The notes under the pieces were generated by a model. The model was not told the DNA's origin. It saw only the letters and a list, made by a program, of their open reading frames with translations, and ran no database searches. This document shows positions 6,940-16,015 of a stretch of 64,000 nt of DNA, piece after piece. The DNA is from Chitinophaga filiformis (GTDB taxonomy: Bacteria > Bacteroidota > Bacteroidia > Chitinophagales > Chitinophagaceae). The stretch is taken from the NCBI RefSeq assembly GCF_021646545.1, contig NZ_JAKIRP010000021.1, positions 62,001 through 126,000 of the forward strand, given 5' to 3'. Position numbers and translations under genes: made by a program. Numbering within the stretch: position 1 is the first letter of the stretch; each line of letters opens with the position of its first letter.

Positions 6940-9096
6940 ATGCGATTGTCACTTAGTGAGCCAATAGACATAAACACACAAGATCCGGTGATGGAAAAGA
7001 AAAGCAATAGCAAAAAGATTGTGCCGATTAAGAAAGTTAAGATGATCCCCCGGGACATCAGCTGGCTGGCCTTTAATGCAAGAGTTCTGCAGGAAGCGGC
7101 TGATAACACCGTTCCTCTTCATGAACGTATCCGTTTTCTCGGTATTTTTTCGAACAACCTGGACGAATTTTTCCGCGTACGCGTTGCCACCCTTAAAAGA
7201 ATGCTGCTGGTTGGCAAGTCCACCCGTATGCATATGGAAGAGAACCCCGACGAGATCCTCGATGAGATACAGAGCATGGTGATAGACCAGCAGCGTGAGT
7301 TTGACCGCATCTGGGAGGGTATCGAAGACGAACTGAAGGCGCAGAAGATCTTCATCCGCACGGAAAAACATTTAAATAAGGATCAGCAGAAATTTGTACT
7401 CAACTACTTCAATGAAGAAGTACGTACCAATATCATCCCGCTGATGATCGAAAGTATCCAGCACTTTCCCTTCCTCCGGGATAAATCCATCTATCTGGCG
7501 GTAGTACTGGCCAGGCAGGATAACTCCGTCAGACAGAAGTTTGCGCTGATAGAGATTCCGACCTCTATCCTGCCCCGTTTCATCATCCTCCCTTCCAAAG
7601 AAGGTGAAGAAGATATTATCCTGCTGGAAGACGTGATCCGCTACTGCCTGCCGCATATCTTCTCTTACTTCGGCTTTGACAAGTTCACGGCACATATCAT
7701 CAAGGTAACGAGAGATGCGGAACTGGACATCGATAATGATATTTCGACGAGCCTGATACACCAGATTGAAAAAGGCCTGAAAGACCGCCGTAAGGGAAAG
7801 CCGGTACGGTTTGTATACGATAAGGACATTGATCCGCTGCTGCTGGAATACCTGATGCGGCGCCTGGGCCTGTCCAGCAAGGACAACCTCATTCCGGGAG
7901 CCCGTATCCATAATTTCAAGGACTTTATGGACTTCCCGACAAGCGTATTCAAAGAAAGAACGCACTCACAGCGCAAGAGCTTCATCCATCCGCTGTTTGC
8001 CAATGCATCCAGCGTGATGCACGTCATACAGCTGCAGGATGTGATGCTCCATTTCCCCTACCACTCTTTCGATACTATCATAGACCTGCTCAGGGAAGCT
8101 GCCATCGATCCTAATGTGACCAGCATCAAGATCACGGCCTACAGGCTGGCCCGCAACTCCAAGATCGTGAATGCCCTGGTGAACGCCGTACGCAACGGTA
8201 AACAGGTAACAGTCGCCCTCGAGTTAAGAGCCCGTTTTAATGAGGCAGACAACCTGGAATGGAAGACCCGCCTGGAAGATGAAGGCGTAAAAGTGCTGAT
8301 CGGTATTCCCGGCCTGAAGATCCATGCCAAGCTCTGTGTGATCAAGAAACGTATCGGTACCAAGACAGTGCAGTGTGGCTTTGTCAGCACCGGCAACCTG
8401 AATGAGAAAACAGCAAGGGTGTATGGAGATCACTGTCTGCTGACAGCCAACAGGAACATCATGGCAGATATCAACCGTATTTTCGCCTACCTGGAGAACA
8501 GCAAACATGATATCAAGATGCTGGAAGCATGTCATACCCTTCCGGTAAGCCCTTACAGCATGCGTTCATTCTTTGTGCGCCAGGTCGAGAAAGAGATCAA
8601 GAACGCCCGTCATAAGAAAGGCGGCTCCATGATCATTAAAATGAACTCCCTCTCCGATCCGGAAATGATCAACCTCTTATATGAAGCAGCAAAAGAGGGT
8701 GTGGACGTTAAGATGATCATCCGCGGTATCTGCTGTGCCTATACGGACAACAAGAAGTGGAAGAAAGATATCACCGCTGTCAGCATTGTGGATGAATACC
8801 TGGAACATGCCCGTGTATTTGTATTCGGTAAAGAGGGACAGGAAAAGGTATACATTGCCTCCTGCGACTGGATGCTGCGTAACCTCGACTACCGTGTGGA
8901 AGTGGCTATTCCCATCACAGACCCGGGCATCCAGCAGGAGTTGAAAGATATACTGGCCATACAACTCAGTGGCAATGTAAAAGCCCGTATACTCGATAAC
9001 GATCAGAAAAATGAGTATAAACGTGACAGTGGCAAGAAGATCAGGTCACAGGTAGAGATTTTCAAATATCTCCACGAGAAACAATATAATAGCTAG
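6940..9096 (+). CDS. ppk1: Polyphosphate kinase 1
   Basis: PPK1 makes inorganic polyphosphate from ATP and can run in reverse. All four regions are visible: the N-terminal RDISWLAFNARVLQEA, the FLGIFSNNLDEFFRVRVA segment, the phospholipase D-like core with KIHAKLCVI (the autophosphorylated His, near residue 462 from this start) and STGNLNEKTARVYGDHCLL, and a second HKD-like half with ASCDWMLRNLDYRVEV. The 718-residue length is slightly long; an in-frame ATG at 6991 gives 701 residues, nearer the family norm, and may be the true start. Next to ppx (76 bp), forming a synthesis/breakdown pair. Confidence 0.97.
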   Translation: MRLSLSEPIDINTQDPVMEKKSNSKKIVPIKKVKMIPRDISWLAFNARVLQEAADNTVPLHERIRFLGIFSNNLDEFFRVRVATLKRMLLVGKSTRMHMEENPDEILDEIQSMVIDQQREFDRIWEGIEDELKAQKIFIRTEKHLNKDQQKFVLNYFNEEVRTNIIPLMIESIQHFPFLRDKSIYLAVVLARQDNSVRQKFALIEIPTSILPRFIILPSKEGEEDIILLEDVIRYCLPHIFSYFGFDKFTAHIIKVTRDAELDIDNDISTSLIHQIEKGLKDRRKGKPVRFVYDKDIDPLLLEYLMRRLGLSSKDNLIPGARIHNFKDFMDFPTSVFKERTHSQRKSFIHPLFANASSVMHVIQLQDVMLHFPYHSFDTIIDLLREAAIDPNVTSIKITAYRLARNSKIVNALVNAVRNGKQVTVALELRARFNEADNLEWKTRLEDEGVKVLIGIPGLKIHAKLCVIKKRIGTKTVQCGFVSTGNLNEKTARVYGDHCLLTANRNIMADINRIFAYLENSKHDIKMLEACHTLPVSPYSMRSFFVRQVEKEIKNARHKKGGSMIIKMNSLSDPEMINLLYEAAKEGVDVKMIIRGICCAYTDNKKWKKDITAVSIVDEYLEHARVFVFGKEGQEKVYIASCDWMLRNLDYRVEVAIPITDPGIQQELKDILAIQLSGNVKARILDNDQKNEYKRDSGKKIRSQVEIFKYLHEKQYNS

Positions 9097-9159
9097 GAAC
9101 CGGAAGCGGGGATCAGGATTTGAGTATTGATTAATTCCTGATTCCTGATTCTAATTGTA

Positions 9160-9167
9160 TACATTTG
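9160..9167 (+). promoter_or_regulatory. ppx -7 element directly before the start codon
   Basis: TACATTTG, a perfect TAnnTTTG match, ends only 5 bp before the ATG at 9173. With the usual distance to the start of transcription, the transcript would begin at or within a few bases of the ATG, so a leaderless mRNA is possible. Confidence 0.45.
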
Positions 9168-9172
9168 CGCCC

Positions 9173-10054
9173 ATGAAGCTTGCTGCCATTGATATCGGGT
9201 CCAACGCTGCCAGGCTGCTCATCTCAGAAGCATCTCCCAACAGCCAGGGCCGGATGGATTTCACCAAAGTAAACCTGGTCAGGGTGCCTTTACGCCTCGG
9301 TCTTGATGTGTTCACCGAAGGCGCTATTTCTGAAAAAAGAGCTGATCACCTGCTGAATACCATTAAAGCGTATAAGCTTTTACTGGAGGTATATGAAGTC
9401 AGGTACCTGAAAGCCTGCGCCACATCAGCTATGCGCGATGCATCCAATTCAGCAGCGATCCTGCACAACGTCAGGCAGCAGACGGGAATAGATATCAAAA
9501 TCATATCCGGACAGGAAGAAGCCTCTTTCCTGTACGAGAGCCACATCGCAGAAAACCTGGACAAGACCCGCTCCTACATGTATATCGATGTAGGGGGTGG
9601 TAGTACTGAAGTCACTATCTTCAGCAACAACAGCCTTAAACATAAAGAGTCCTTCAATATCGGCACTATCCGCCTGATGCAGAACCAGGTAAAGGAAGAC
9701 CAGTGGCAGTATATGAAGGATACCATTAAATCCCGTCTCCGGGGCATCAACAATGTGACAGCCATCGGTTCAGGCGGTAATATCAACAAGATCTTCTCCC
9801 TTTCCAAGCGTAAAGAAGGCAAACCGCTTACGCTGGACGTCCTGAAAGACTACTACAAGGAATTTAACAGCTTCACCGTCGAAGAGCGTATCCATATTTA
9901 TAATCTCCGGGAAGACCGCGCCGATGTGATCGTGCCCGCCCTTCAGATCTACATCAACATTATGCGCTGGGCGGATGCCGAAGAGATCTTTGTACCCAAG
10001 ATCGGTCTGGCAGATGGCCTTATCCAGTCACTCTATGCAGAGATCAGCAGGTAA
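9173..10054 (+). CDS. ppx: Exopolyphosphatase, Ppx/GppA family
   Basis: A 293-residue Ppx/GppA phosphatase of the actin-like ATPase fold, expected to remove phosphate from polyphosphate ends or from pppGpp. Seen: AIDIGSNAARLLI at the N-terminus, KACATSAMRDASN, GQEEASFLYESH, and DVGGGSTEV near 139-147, the second phosphate-binding loop. The protein is the short form lacking the C-terminal HD domain of E. coli PPX. The ATG at 9173 is preferred over an upstream TTG at 9155, because the latter lies inside a promoter-like element and MKLAAIDIGSN is the family's usual start. It follows ppk1 on the same strand. Confidence 0.94.
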   Translation: MKLAAIDIGSNAARLLISEASPNSQGRMDFTKVNLVRVPLRLGLDVFTEGAISEKRADHLLNTIKAYKLLLEVYEVRYLKACATSAMRDASNSAAILHNVRQQTGIDIKIISGQEEASFLYESHIAENLDKTRSYMYIDVGGGSTEVTIFSNNSLKHKESFNIGTIRLMQNQVKEDQWQYMKDTIKSRLRGINNVTAIGSGGNINKIFSLSKRKEGKPLTLDVLKDYYKEFNSFTVEERIHIYNLREDRADVIVPALQIYINIMRWADAEEIFVPKIGLADGLIQSLYAEISR

Positions 10055-10113
10055 TTTCCAAATATTGGTTACCTTACGCGCGCTTTTACTTATCACATAT
10101 AACAGTCATTAGG

Positions 10114-10929
10114 ATGTCTACGCACAAAGAAGTTAAACGGATAACGACACATATATTGCAGAAAATGAAAGACGACGGAGAGAAGATCTCCATGATTACC
10201 GCTTACGACTATTCCATGGCCCGCATCTTTGATGATGCAGGTATGGATATCCTGCTGGTAGGCGATTCTGCATCTAATGTGATGGCCGGCTTTGAAACAA
10301 CACTTCCCATAACGCTTGACCAGATGATCTATCACGGTGCTTCTGTGGTAAGGGCTATCAAACGGGCCTTTGTGGTGGTCGACCTTCCTTTTGGTACTTA
10401 CCAGGGCAATTCCAAAGAAGCACTGGCATCTACCATCCGTATTATGAAAGAAACCAGCGCTCATGGCGTAAAAATAGAAGGCGGCGAAGAGATTATTGAA
10501 TCGGTAAAACGAATTATCTCAGCCGGTGTACCCGTGATGGGACACCTGGGACTAACCCCCCAGTCTATCAATAAATTTGGTACCTACACCGTAAGGGCTA
10601 CCGAAGAGGCAGAAGCCCAGAAACTGATCAACGACGCCCGCCTGCTCGAGGAAGCGGGTTGCTTTGCCATTGTACTGGAAAAGATCCCCGCCCAACTGGG
10701 TAAAAAGGTGGCTGAAGCACTGCGCATCCCTACAATTGGTATCGGCGCCGGCAAGTATGTTGACGGCCAGGTATTAGTTATGCATGACATGCTGGGCATT
10801 AACAAGGATTTTAAACCACGTTTCCTGCGTCGCTATCTCAATTTATATGACGAAATTTACAAGGCATCGCAGCAATATATCCACGATGTGAAAGCCAAAG
10901 ACTTTCCGAACGATAGCGAACAATATTAA
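10114..10929 (+). CDS. panB: 3-methyl-2-oxobutanoate hydroxymethyltransferase
   Basis: PanB, 271 residues, transfers a hydroxymethyl group from methylene-tetrahydrofolate to alpha-ketoisovalerate, the first step towards pantoate. The TIM-barrel signatures are clear: MITAYDYSMARIFDDAGMD, LLVGDSASNVMAG with the metal-binding Asp, VVVDLPFGTY, VKIEGG, GVPVMGHLGLTPQS and IGIGAG. The sequence is full length. With panC and panD 5 kb upstream, three pantothenate genes lie close together. It ends 9 bp before the DUF1338 gene and is probably co-transcribed with it. Confidence 0.98.
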   Translation: MSTHKEVKRITTHILQKMKDDGEKISMITAYDYSMARIFDDAGMDILLVGDSASNVMAGFETTLPITLDQMIYHGASVVRAIKRAFVVVDLPFGTYQGNSKEALASTIRIMKETSAHGVKIEGGEEIIESVKRIISAGVPVMGHLGLTPQSINKFGTYTVRATEEAEAQKLINDARLLEEAGCFAIVLEKIPAQLGKKVAEALRIPTIGIGAGKYVDGQVLVMHDMLGINKDFKPRFLRRYLNLYDEIYKASQQYIHDVKAKDFPNDSEQY

Positions 10930-10938
10930 AATTGTTTT

Positions 10939-11826
10939 ATGTTAGACTATGTTCTTAGCGGTCTGATGCAGCGTTACCAGGACCGGGTTCCCGACGTTGC
11001 AGCTATTATTGCCGCCATGATCAGTGAAAATCTGATCAAGGTTCCGGAAGACATTGAAAATGATCATATTGCCTTCCGCACAATAGGCGTACCCGAGCTC
11101 GGGATACAGTCGCTGGAGAAGATCTTCCTCCACTACGGTTACACCAGAAGAGATGCCTACCATTTCAAGGAAAAGAAGCTGGACGCTTATTGGTATGCAC
11201 CGCCATCACCCAACTATCCGCGAATCTTTATCAGCGAACTGAGGGTACAGGACCTGAGCCCTGCTGCGCAAGAGATCATTAAAAGTTATACCAAAGAAGT
11301 ACTGGTAGACCCGGTGCTCAATCTTAACCTGGACGACGGGCCTGTAGTGGATGAATTCCTGCATAGTTCACTGTGGCGCACGCCTACGCTGGAGGATTAT
11401 CAGGCACTGGCAGCCGAGAGCGAATATGCAGCCTGGGTGATCTACAACAGGTATTACCTGAACCATTTTACGATCAGTGTACAGAACCTGCCTGCCGGTT
11501 ACAATACGGTAGCAGATTTCAATAATTTCCTTGAAAAACAAGGATTTGTACTAAACAACGCCGGCGGCAAGATCAAGACCAGTCCGGATGGTTTGCTCTT
11601 ACAGAGTAGCACGGTGGCCAAAATGATTCCCGCCACCTTTGCCGGTGCTGAGGTTCATAAGATAGCAGGCTCCTACGTAGAATTTGCCGAGCGCAAGGTG
11701 CTGCCACAGTTTGCCGATCTTCCGGCCGATCAGATTACCCGTGCACATCGCCGGGAAGGTTTTGAAGCCGGCAATGCGGACCGCATTTTCGAAAGTACCT
11801 ACAGCTCACAGACAAACAAGCAATAA
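10939..11826 (+). CDS. 2-oxoadipate dioxygenase/decarboxylase family protein (DUF1338)
   Basis: A 295-residue protein of the DUF1338 family, whose studied member HglS converts 2-oxoadipate to D-2-hydroxyglutarate with Fe(II). Candidate metal ligands are visible: His43 in NDHIAFRT, His176 in NHFTIS and Glu248 in YVEFAERK, matching the family's His-His-Glu pattern. The end GFEAGNADRIFEST is also typical. It starts 9 bp after panB and is followed by an ALDH7-type dehydrogenase, which oxidises aminoadipate semialdehyde; together they suggest lysine breakdown through 2-aminoadipate. The substrate assignment is by family and context. Confidence 0.85.
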   Translation: MLDYVLSGLMQRYQDRVPDVAAIIAAMISENLIKVPEDIENDHIAFRTIGVPELGIQSLEKIFLHYGYTRRDAYHFKEKKLDAYWYAPPSPNYPRIFISELRVQDLSPAAQEIIKSYTKEVLVDPVLNLNLDDGPVVDEFLHSSLWRTPTLEDYQALAAESEYAAWVIYNRYYLNHFTISVQNLPAGYNTVADFNNFLEKQGFVLNNAGGKIKTSPDGLLLQSSTVAKMIPATFAGAEVHKIAGSYVEFAERKVLPQFADLPADQITRAHRREGFEAGNADRIFESTYSSQTNKQ

Positions 11827-11832
11827 CTAGTG

Positions 11833-11868
11833 GTTGGCAGCGCAGCAGCGTCCTGCCGCGCTGCCAAC
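11833..11868. other. Perfect 11-bp stem-loop between DUF1338 and ALDH7 genes
   Basis: GTTGGCAGCGC pairs perfectly with GCGCTGCCAAC around a 14-nt loop, starting 6 bp after the DUF1338 stop. There is no T-run, so it is not a standard terminator. It could shape mRNA processing or give partial termination between the two genes. Confidence 0.6.
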
Positions 11869-11950
11869 AGCCAATATATTACAGACTATTGCCGTTAACT
11901 CAGACATACATCAAAACACGCCGTGTCCCGCACGGCATAAACAGTACAAC

Positions 11951-13480
11951 ATGATCCAGGATATTCTGCAGCAATTAAATATCAGCAATGTAAACAGTGG
12001 CGTCAGCACAGGAACTACCTGGCTGGATGCAAAAGGAGAAAGTATTCCGGCGTCTTCACCCGTAGACGGGAAAGAAATTTCAACCGTCAAAGCAGCCAGC
12101 CGTACCGACTATGATGCAGTGATCGAAAAAGCGCAGGAAGCGTTTAAGGAATGGCGTTCATGGCCTGCTCCCCGTCGTGGCGAGATAGTGCGTCAGATGG
12201 GAGAAGCACTGCGGAAAAATAAAGCCGCACTGGGCAAACTGGTGTCTTACGAAATGGGAAAAAGCCTGCAGGAAGGTTACGGGGAAGTACAGGAAATGAT
12301 CGATATCTGCGACTTTGCAGTAGGTCTTTCCCGTCAGTTGCACGGGCTAAGCATGCACTCTGAACGTCCGGGTCACAGGATGTACGAGCAATGGCATCCG
12401 CTGGGCATTACAGGCATCATTTCAGCCTTTAATTTCCCTGTTGCGGTGTGGAGTTGGAATGCTATGCTTGCATGGGTTTGCGGCGACGTATGCGTCTGGA
12501 AACCCTCAGAAAAGACACCTTTGTCAGCCATTGCCTGTCTGCAGATCATACAGGATGTGCTCAAAACGAATAACGTACCGGAAGGTGTATGCTGCCTGGT
12601 AACAGGTGGTCGTGAGGTGGGCGAATGGATGGCGGCCGATACCCGCGTACCGCTGATCTCTGCTACCGGTTCCACCCGTATGGGTAAAGCGGTAAGCAGC
12701 GTAGTAGGCGCCCGTCTGGGACGCGCCCTACTGGAACTGGGCGGTAATAACGCGATCATCATCACCGCCAATGCAGACCTCGACATGTCCCTTATCGGGT
12801 GTGTATTCGGTGCTGTAGGTACCGCCGGCCAGCGTTGTACCAGTACCAGAAGGCTGATCATCCACGACAGTGTATATGACGCATTTACACAGAAACTGGC
12901 GAAAGCATACCAGCAGCTACGTATCGGCAATCCGCTGGACGAACAAAACCACGTAGGGCCGTTGATCGATAAAGACGCGGTACGTCTTTACCAGGAATCC
13001 ATCGAAAAGGTGAAGGCACAAGGCGGTACTTTCCTGGTGGAAGGAGGCGTACTGTCAGGCGATGCCTATGCGTCCGGTTGTTATGTAAAACCCTGTATTG
13101 CCGCAGTAGAGAACAGTTATGCCATCGTGCAGCATGAAACCTTTGCTCCCATCCTCTACGTGATGAAATACAGCAACATCGAGGATGCCATCGCTATGCA
13201 GAATGGGGTACCACAGGGCCTGTCATCTGCTATTATGACGCTAAACCTGCGGGAAGCCGAATTGTTCCTGTCACAATCCGGTTCTGACTGCGGTATCGCT
13301 AATGTCAATATCGGTACCTCCGGAGCCGAGATCGGTGGCGCGTTTGGCGGAGAAAAGGAAACCGGTGGCGGCAGGGAAAGCGGTTCAGACGCCTGGAAAA
13401 ATTATATGCGCAGACAGACGAATACGATCAATTATTCCACTCAGCTGCCACTGGCACAGGGTATTAAGTTTGACCTGTAA
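11951..13480 (+). CDS. Aldehyde dehydrogenase, ALDH7-like (aminoadipate semialdehyde dehydrogenase type)
   Basis: A 509-residue NAD(P)-dependent aldehyde dehydrogenase. The catalytic Cys296 in AGQRCTSTRR and general base Glu262 in LELGGNN are present, with the cofactor-binding SATGSTRMG loop. SYEMGKSLQEG, FNFPVAVWSWN and the ending FGGEKETGGGRESGSDAWK are characteristic of ALDH7 (antiquitin), which oxidises alpha-aminoadipate semialdehyde in lysine degradation. The ATG at 11951 is chosen; a TTG at 11834 would start inside a stem-loop and add a tail unlike the family. It follows the DUF1338 gene, which acts later on the same route. Confidence 0.93.
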   Translation: MIQDILQQLNISNVNSGVSTGTTWLDAKGESIPASSPVDGKEISTVKAASRTDYDAVIEKAQEAFKEWRSWPAPRRGEIVRQMGEALRKNKAALGKLVSYEMGKSLQEGYGEVQEMIDICDFAVGLSRQLHGLSMHSERPGHRMYEQWHPLGITGIISAFNFPVAVWSWNAMLAWVCGDVCVWKPSEKTPLSAIACLQIIQDVLKTNNVPEGVCCLVTGGREVGEWMAADTRVPLISATGSTRMGKAVSSVVGARLGRALLELGGNNAIIITANADLDMSLIGCVFGAVGTAGQRCTSTRRLIIHDSVYDAFTQKLAKAYQQLRIGNPLDEQNHVGPLIDKDAVRLYQESIEKVKAQGGTFLVEGGVLSGDAYASGCYVKPCIAAVENSYAIVQHETFAPILYVMKYSNIEDAIAMQNGVPQGLSSAIMTLNLREAELFLSQSGSDCGIANVNIGTSGAEIGGAFGGEKETGGGRESGSDAWKNYMRRQTNTINYSTQLPLAQGIKFDL

Positions 13481-13633
13481 AAACTTTTTTTCCTTACACA
13501 ATAACTGGAATAATAGACCGTTTAATATGCGGATAACTTTTAAACTGATATTAATCGCAATATATTATTAGCTTGTAGAAGCGGTACCGTTCTTTTACAA
13601 TGCTGTGAGCGAACAATGTAGATCAAAAAGAAT

Positions 13634-13659
13634 AGCGAGGTTAGATAACCTCGCTTTTT
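13634..13659 (+). terminator. Terminator after the ALDH7 gene
   Basis: AGCGAGGTTA, GA, TAACCTCGCT followed by TTTTT; a 10-bp stem with a very short loop. It lies about 150 bp after the dehydrogenase stop and may act on both strands. Confidence 0.85.
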
Positions 13660-13767
13660 CGTTAAACGGAAACCATGCTTATGAGAAAAGTAACTATAAC
13701 TTTTTGGAAAGTTATCAAGTACTCTTCCAGCTCTAAATATTACACTTTTTTCCGGAATTTCATATTC

Positions 13768-13775
13768 TACTTTTG
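13768..13775 (+). promoter_or_regulatory. Possible -7 element far upstream of the subtilase
   Basis: TACTTTTG matches TAnnTTTG perfectly. If used, the transcript would have a leader of about 330 nt before the subtilase ATG at 14115, or would be a separate small RNA. No -33 box was identified. Confidence 0.3.
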
Positions 13776-14114
13776 TGGTATTTGCAACTATTTTTTGACG
13801 AACGGTCATTTTCATAGGCTGACTTCAATGCAGTAGCGACTTCTGTGACAACATTCTTCCTCATTTTCTAAAAGAAAAATTTCGCTCATATTTGTAGAAT
13901 TGTTAAATTAACAGTAGATGAGCGAATATTATTGAGTTACAGGCACTTCTATCTCAGCGGTTGTTGTTACGTGAACGGCTATCCACCTAATGAGCTACTG
14001 GCATATTGTATATCTCGCTCATCATTTAACGCAAGTGATTCCCTGACATTTTGCGTACCTTTATTCTAATTTGGTTTTTGATTTTGTAAAGCTTATTGAG
14101 AAAAAAACAGACTG

Positions 14115-15818
14115 ATGAAATCTAACAGAGCTATGGCAGTCATGGCTGGTGGTGTTGTGTTGATGGCTGCTCTTACTACCGCTAACCCGACTCATGCACA
14201 ATCTTCAGCGACTCCCAGGAACTGGCATCTATTGAACTATGCGCAGGACAGTGTGTATGGAACTGGTGTTGAGAAAGCATATAATGAATTGCTGAAAGGA
14301 AAGAAAGGCAGCCCTATACTGGTAGCTGTGATAGATTCCGGTATTGATACGCTTCATGAAGATCTGAAATCCATCCTTTGGGTGAACCCGAAGGAGATTC
14401 CCGGCAACGGCAAGGATGATGATGGAAATGGTTATGTCGACGACATCCACGGATGGAATTTCCTGGGTGGTAAAGACGGCCGTAGTGTGAAAGAAGATTC
14501 TGACGAAGCGACCCGCGAATATTACCGCTATAAGAGCCTTTACGGTAATCCTGATTCTGCACTCGACAAACAATCCAAGGAATATACTTACTGGCAGAAA
14601 CTGCAGGGTAAAGTAGCCAAGCCTTCCGGTGAAAGCAAGGTTACGTACAAGACCATGCTGAAACTGCAGGAAAGCCTGCGCAAATGCGAAGCGCTTATTA
14701 CCGGTTACCTGCACCAGAGTGATTTCAATGCAGCAAAGCTGGATAGTATACAAACTCCTGACCAGGATGTAATGGTGGCCAAGAAGTTCCTGCTGCGCAT
14801 TTTCCAGAATACAGGCGAGGAAAACCTCAATTACTCTGAACTGAAATCAGAATTTGACGAATACCTGGCGGATCTGAAAAAGAAAGCGGAACTGGCTGAC
14901 AGTGAAGCACCGGTTGATAAACGTGCAGACATCGTAGGGGACAATGTGAACGACATCAACGACAAATACTACGGTAACAGCGATGTGATGGGGCAATTCG
15001 GTTTCCACGGTACACACGTTTCTGGTATCATTGCGGCAGCAAGGAACAATGGTGTTGGTATAGACGGTATTAATGACAACGTGCGCATCATGATGGTGAA
15101 AGCTGTTCCTGATGGTGATGAACGTGATAAGGACGTAGCCCTGGCCATCCGTTATGCGGTAGACAATGGTGCAAGGGTTATCAATATGAGTTTTGGTAAA
15201 GGCTTCTCCCCTCATAAGGATTGGGTAGATGCTGCTGTGAAATATGCGGAAGAGAAAGGCGTATTACTCGTACATGCTGCAGGTAATGATGGCAATGATA
15301 ATGATGTAGTAGACAACTTCCCTAACCCTGATTATGCAGATCATTCTGCCAGAGCGAGCAACTACATTACTGTAGGCGCCAGCGGTAGCGGCAAAAACGG
15401 AAAAGTAGCCAGCTTCTCCAACTACGGTAAAAAGAACGTAGACATCTTCGCTCCCGGTGTACAGATCTATTCTACCGTTCCTGGTGGTAATAAATATGGT
15501 AATGCCAGCGGTACGAGTATGGCAGCTCCTGTTGTAGCAGGTGTTGCAGCCCTGGTGCTCTCCTACCATCCTCAGTTAACTGCTCAACAGTTAAAGTACA
15601 TCCTTGTGAAATCAGCCACTCCTCTGCCTGATGGCACTACAGAAGTGACAAAGCCGGGAACGCCTGATGTGAAGGTTCCTTTTGCGGATCTGTCTATTTC
15701 CGGTGGATTGGTGAATGCGTATGAGGCTTTGAAACTGGCGGATAGTATTGAGGGGAATAAAGAGCTGAAGCCGAAGAAAAAGAAGAAAGTAAAGATGGAG
15801 GCCATTAAGAAAGGGTAA
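14115..15818 (+). CDS. Secreted subtilisin-like serine protease (S8) with long insertion
   Basis: A 567-residue subtilase. A signal peptide is visible at about residues 1-29, ending THAQSS. The catalytic triad is complete: Asp74 in VAVIDSGID, His301 in GFHGTHVSG, and Ser468 in GTSMAAPVVAG, with the oxyanion Asn region HAAGNDGND. The Asp-His distance of 227 residues is far longer than the 30-40 of typical subtilisins and holds an extra charged, helical-looking segment (about 115-265). The C-terminus is lysine-rich and has no type IX sorting domain, so the protein is probably periplasmic or secreted by another route. It is followed by a strong terminator. Confidence 0.93.
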   Translation: MKSNRAMAVMAGGVVLMAALTTANPTHAQSSATPRNWHLLNYAQDSVYGTGVEKAYNELLKGKKGSPILVAVIDSGIDTLHEDLKSILWVNPKEIPGNGKDDDGNGYVDDIHGWNFLGGKDGRSVKEDSDEATREYYRYKSLYGNPDSALDKQSKEYTYWQKLQGKVAKPSGESKVTYKTMLKLQESLRKCEALITGYLHQSDFNAAKLDSIQTPDQDVMVAKKFLLRIFQNTGEENLNYSELKSEFDEYLADLKKKAELADSEAPVDKRADIVGDNVNDINDKYYGNSDVMGQFGFHGTHVSGIIAAARNNGVGIDGINDNVRIMMVKAVPDGDERDKDVALAIRYAVDNGARVINMSFGKGFSPHKDWVDAAVKYAEEKGVLLVHAAGNDGNDNDVVDNFPNPDYADHSARASNYITVGASGSGKNGKVASFSNYGKKNVDIFAPGVQIYSTVPGGNKYGNASGTSMAAPVVAGVAALVLSYHPQLTAQQLKYILVKSATPLPDGTTEVTKPGTPDVKVPFADLSISGGLVNAYEALKLADSIEGNKELKPKKKKKVKMEAIKKG

Positions 15819-15840
15819 ACATCTGTAAGACAATAATCAA

Positions 15841-15881
15841 AGAGAGCCAACGGGCGGGATGCTCGTTGGCTCTCTTTTTTT
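15841..15881 (+). terminator. Subtilase terminator
   Basis: A 12-bp perfect stem (AGAGAGCCAACG facing CGTTGGCTCTCT) with an 11-nt loop and a T7 tail, 22 bp after the subtilase stop. Confidence 0.93.
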
Positions 15882-16015
15882 GCTAACTAAAAAGGGTCCT
15901 GTACGGTATCCAGCCCCTCCCGAACGCCTTTCTTGTGAAGAAAAAGTTCGCTATTCCCACATATAAACACGTAACTTCGTTACGCTTACATCCTAAGATC
16001 AAATCCAAATCCGCT

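Larger units (their letters stand above)
13481..14114. other. Gene-free 634-bp region
   Basis: It contains a strong terminator (13634-13659), a promoter-like -7 element (13768-13775), and a 9-bp inverted repeat TTCGCTCAT/ATGAGCGAA at 13881-13926 with a related TCGCTCATC near 14013. A 91-codon minus-strand frame crosses the terminator hairpin and looks non-coding. No other gene is supported. Confidence 0.6.

Noticed and set aside
13540..13815. 91-codon minus-strand frame in the gap before the subtilase
   Set aside because: It crosses a strong terminator hairpin, and its composition is low-complexity and unlike neighbouring genes.
15935..16015. GTG start giving a 27-residue longer nuclease-effector protein
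   Set aside because: The extra residues are basic and unlike the polar leader; ATG at 16016 gives a natural start and leaves room for a promoter after the subtilase terminator.
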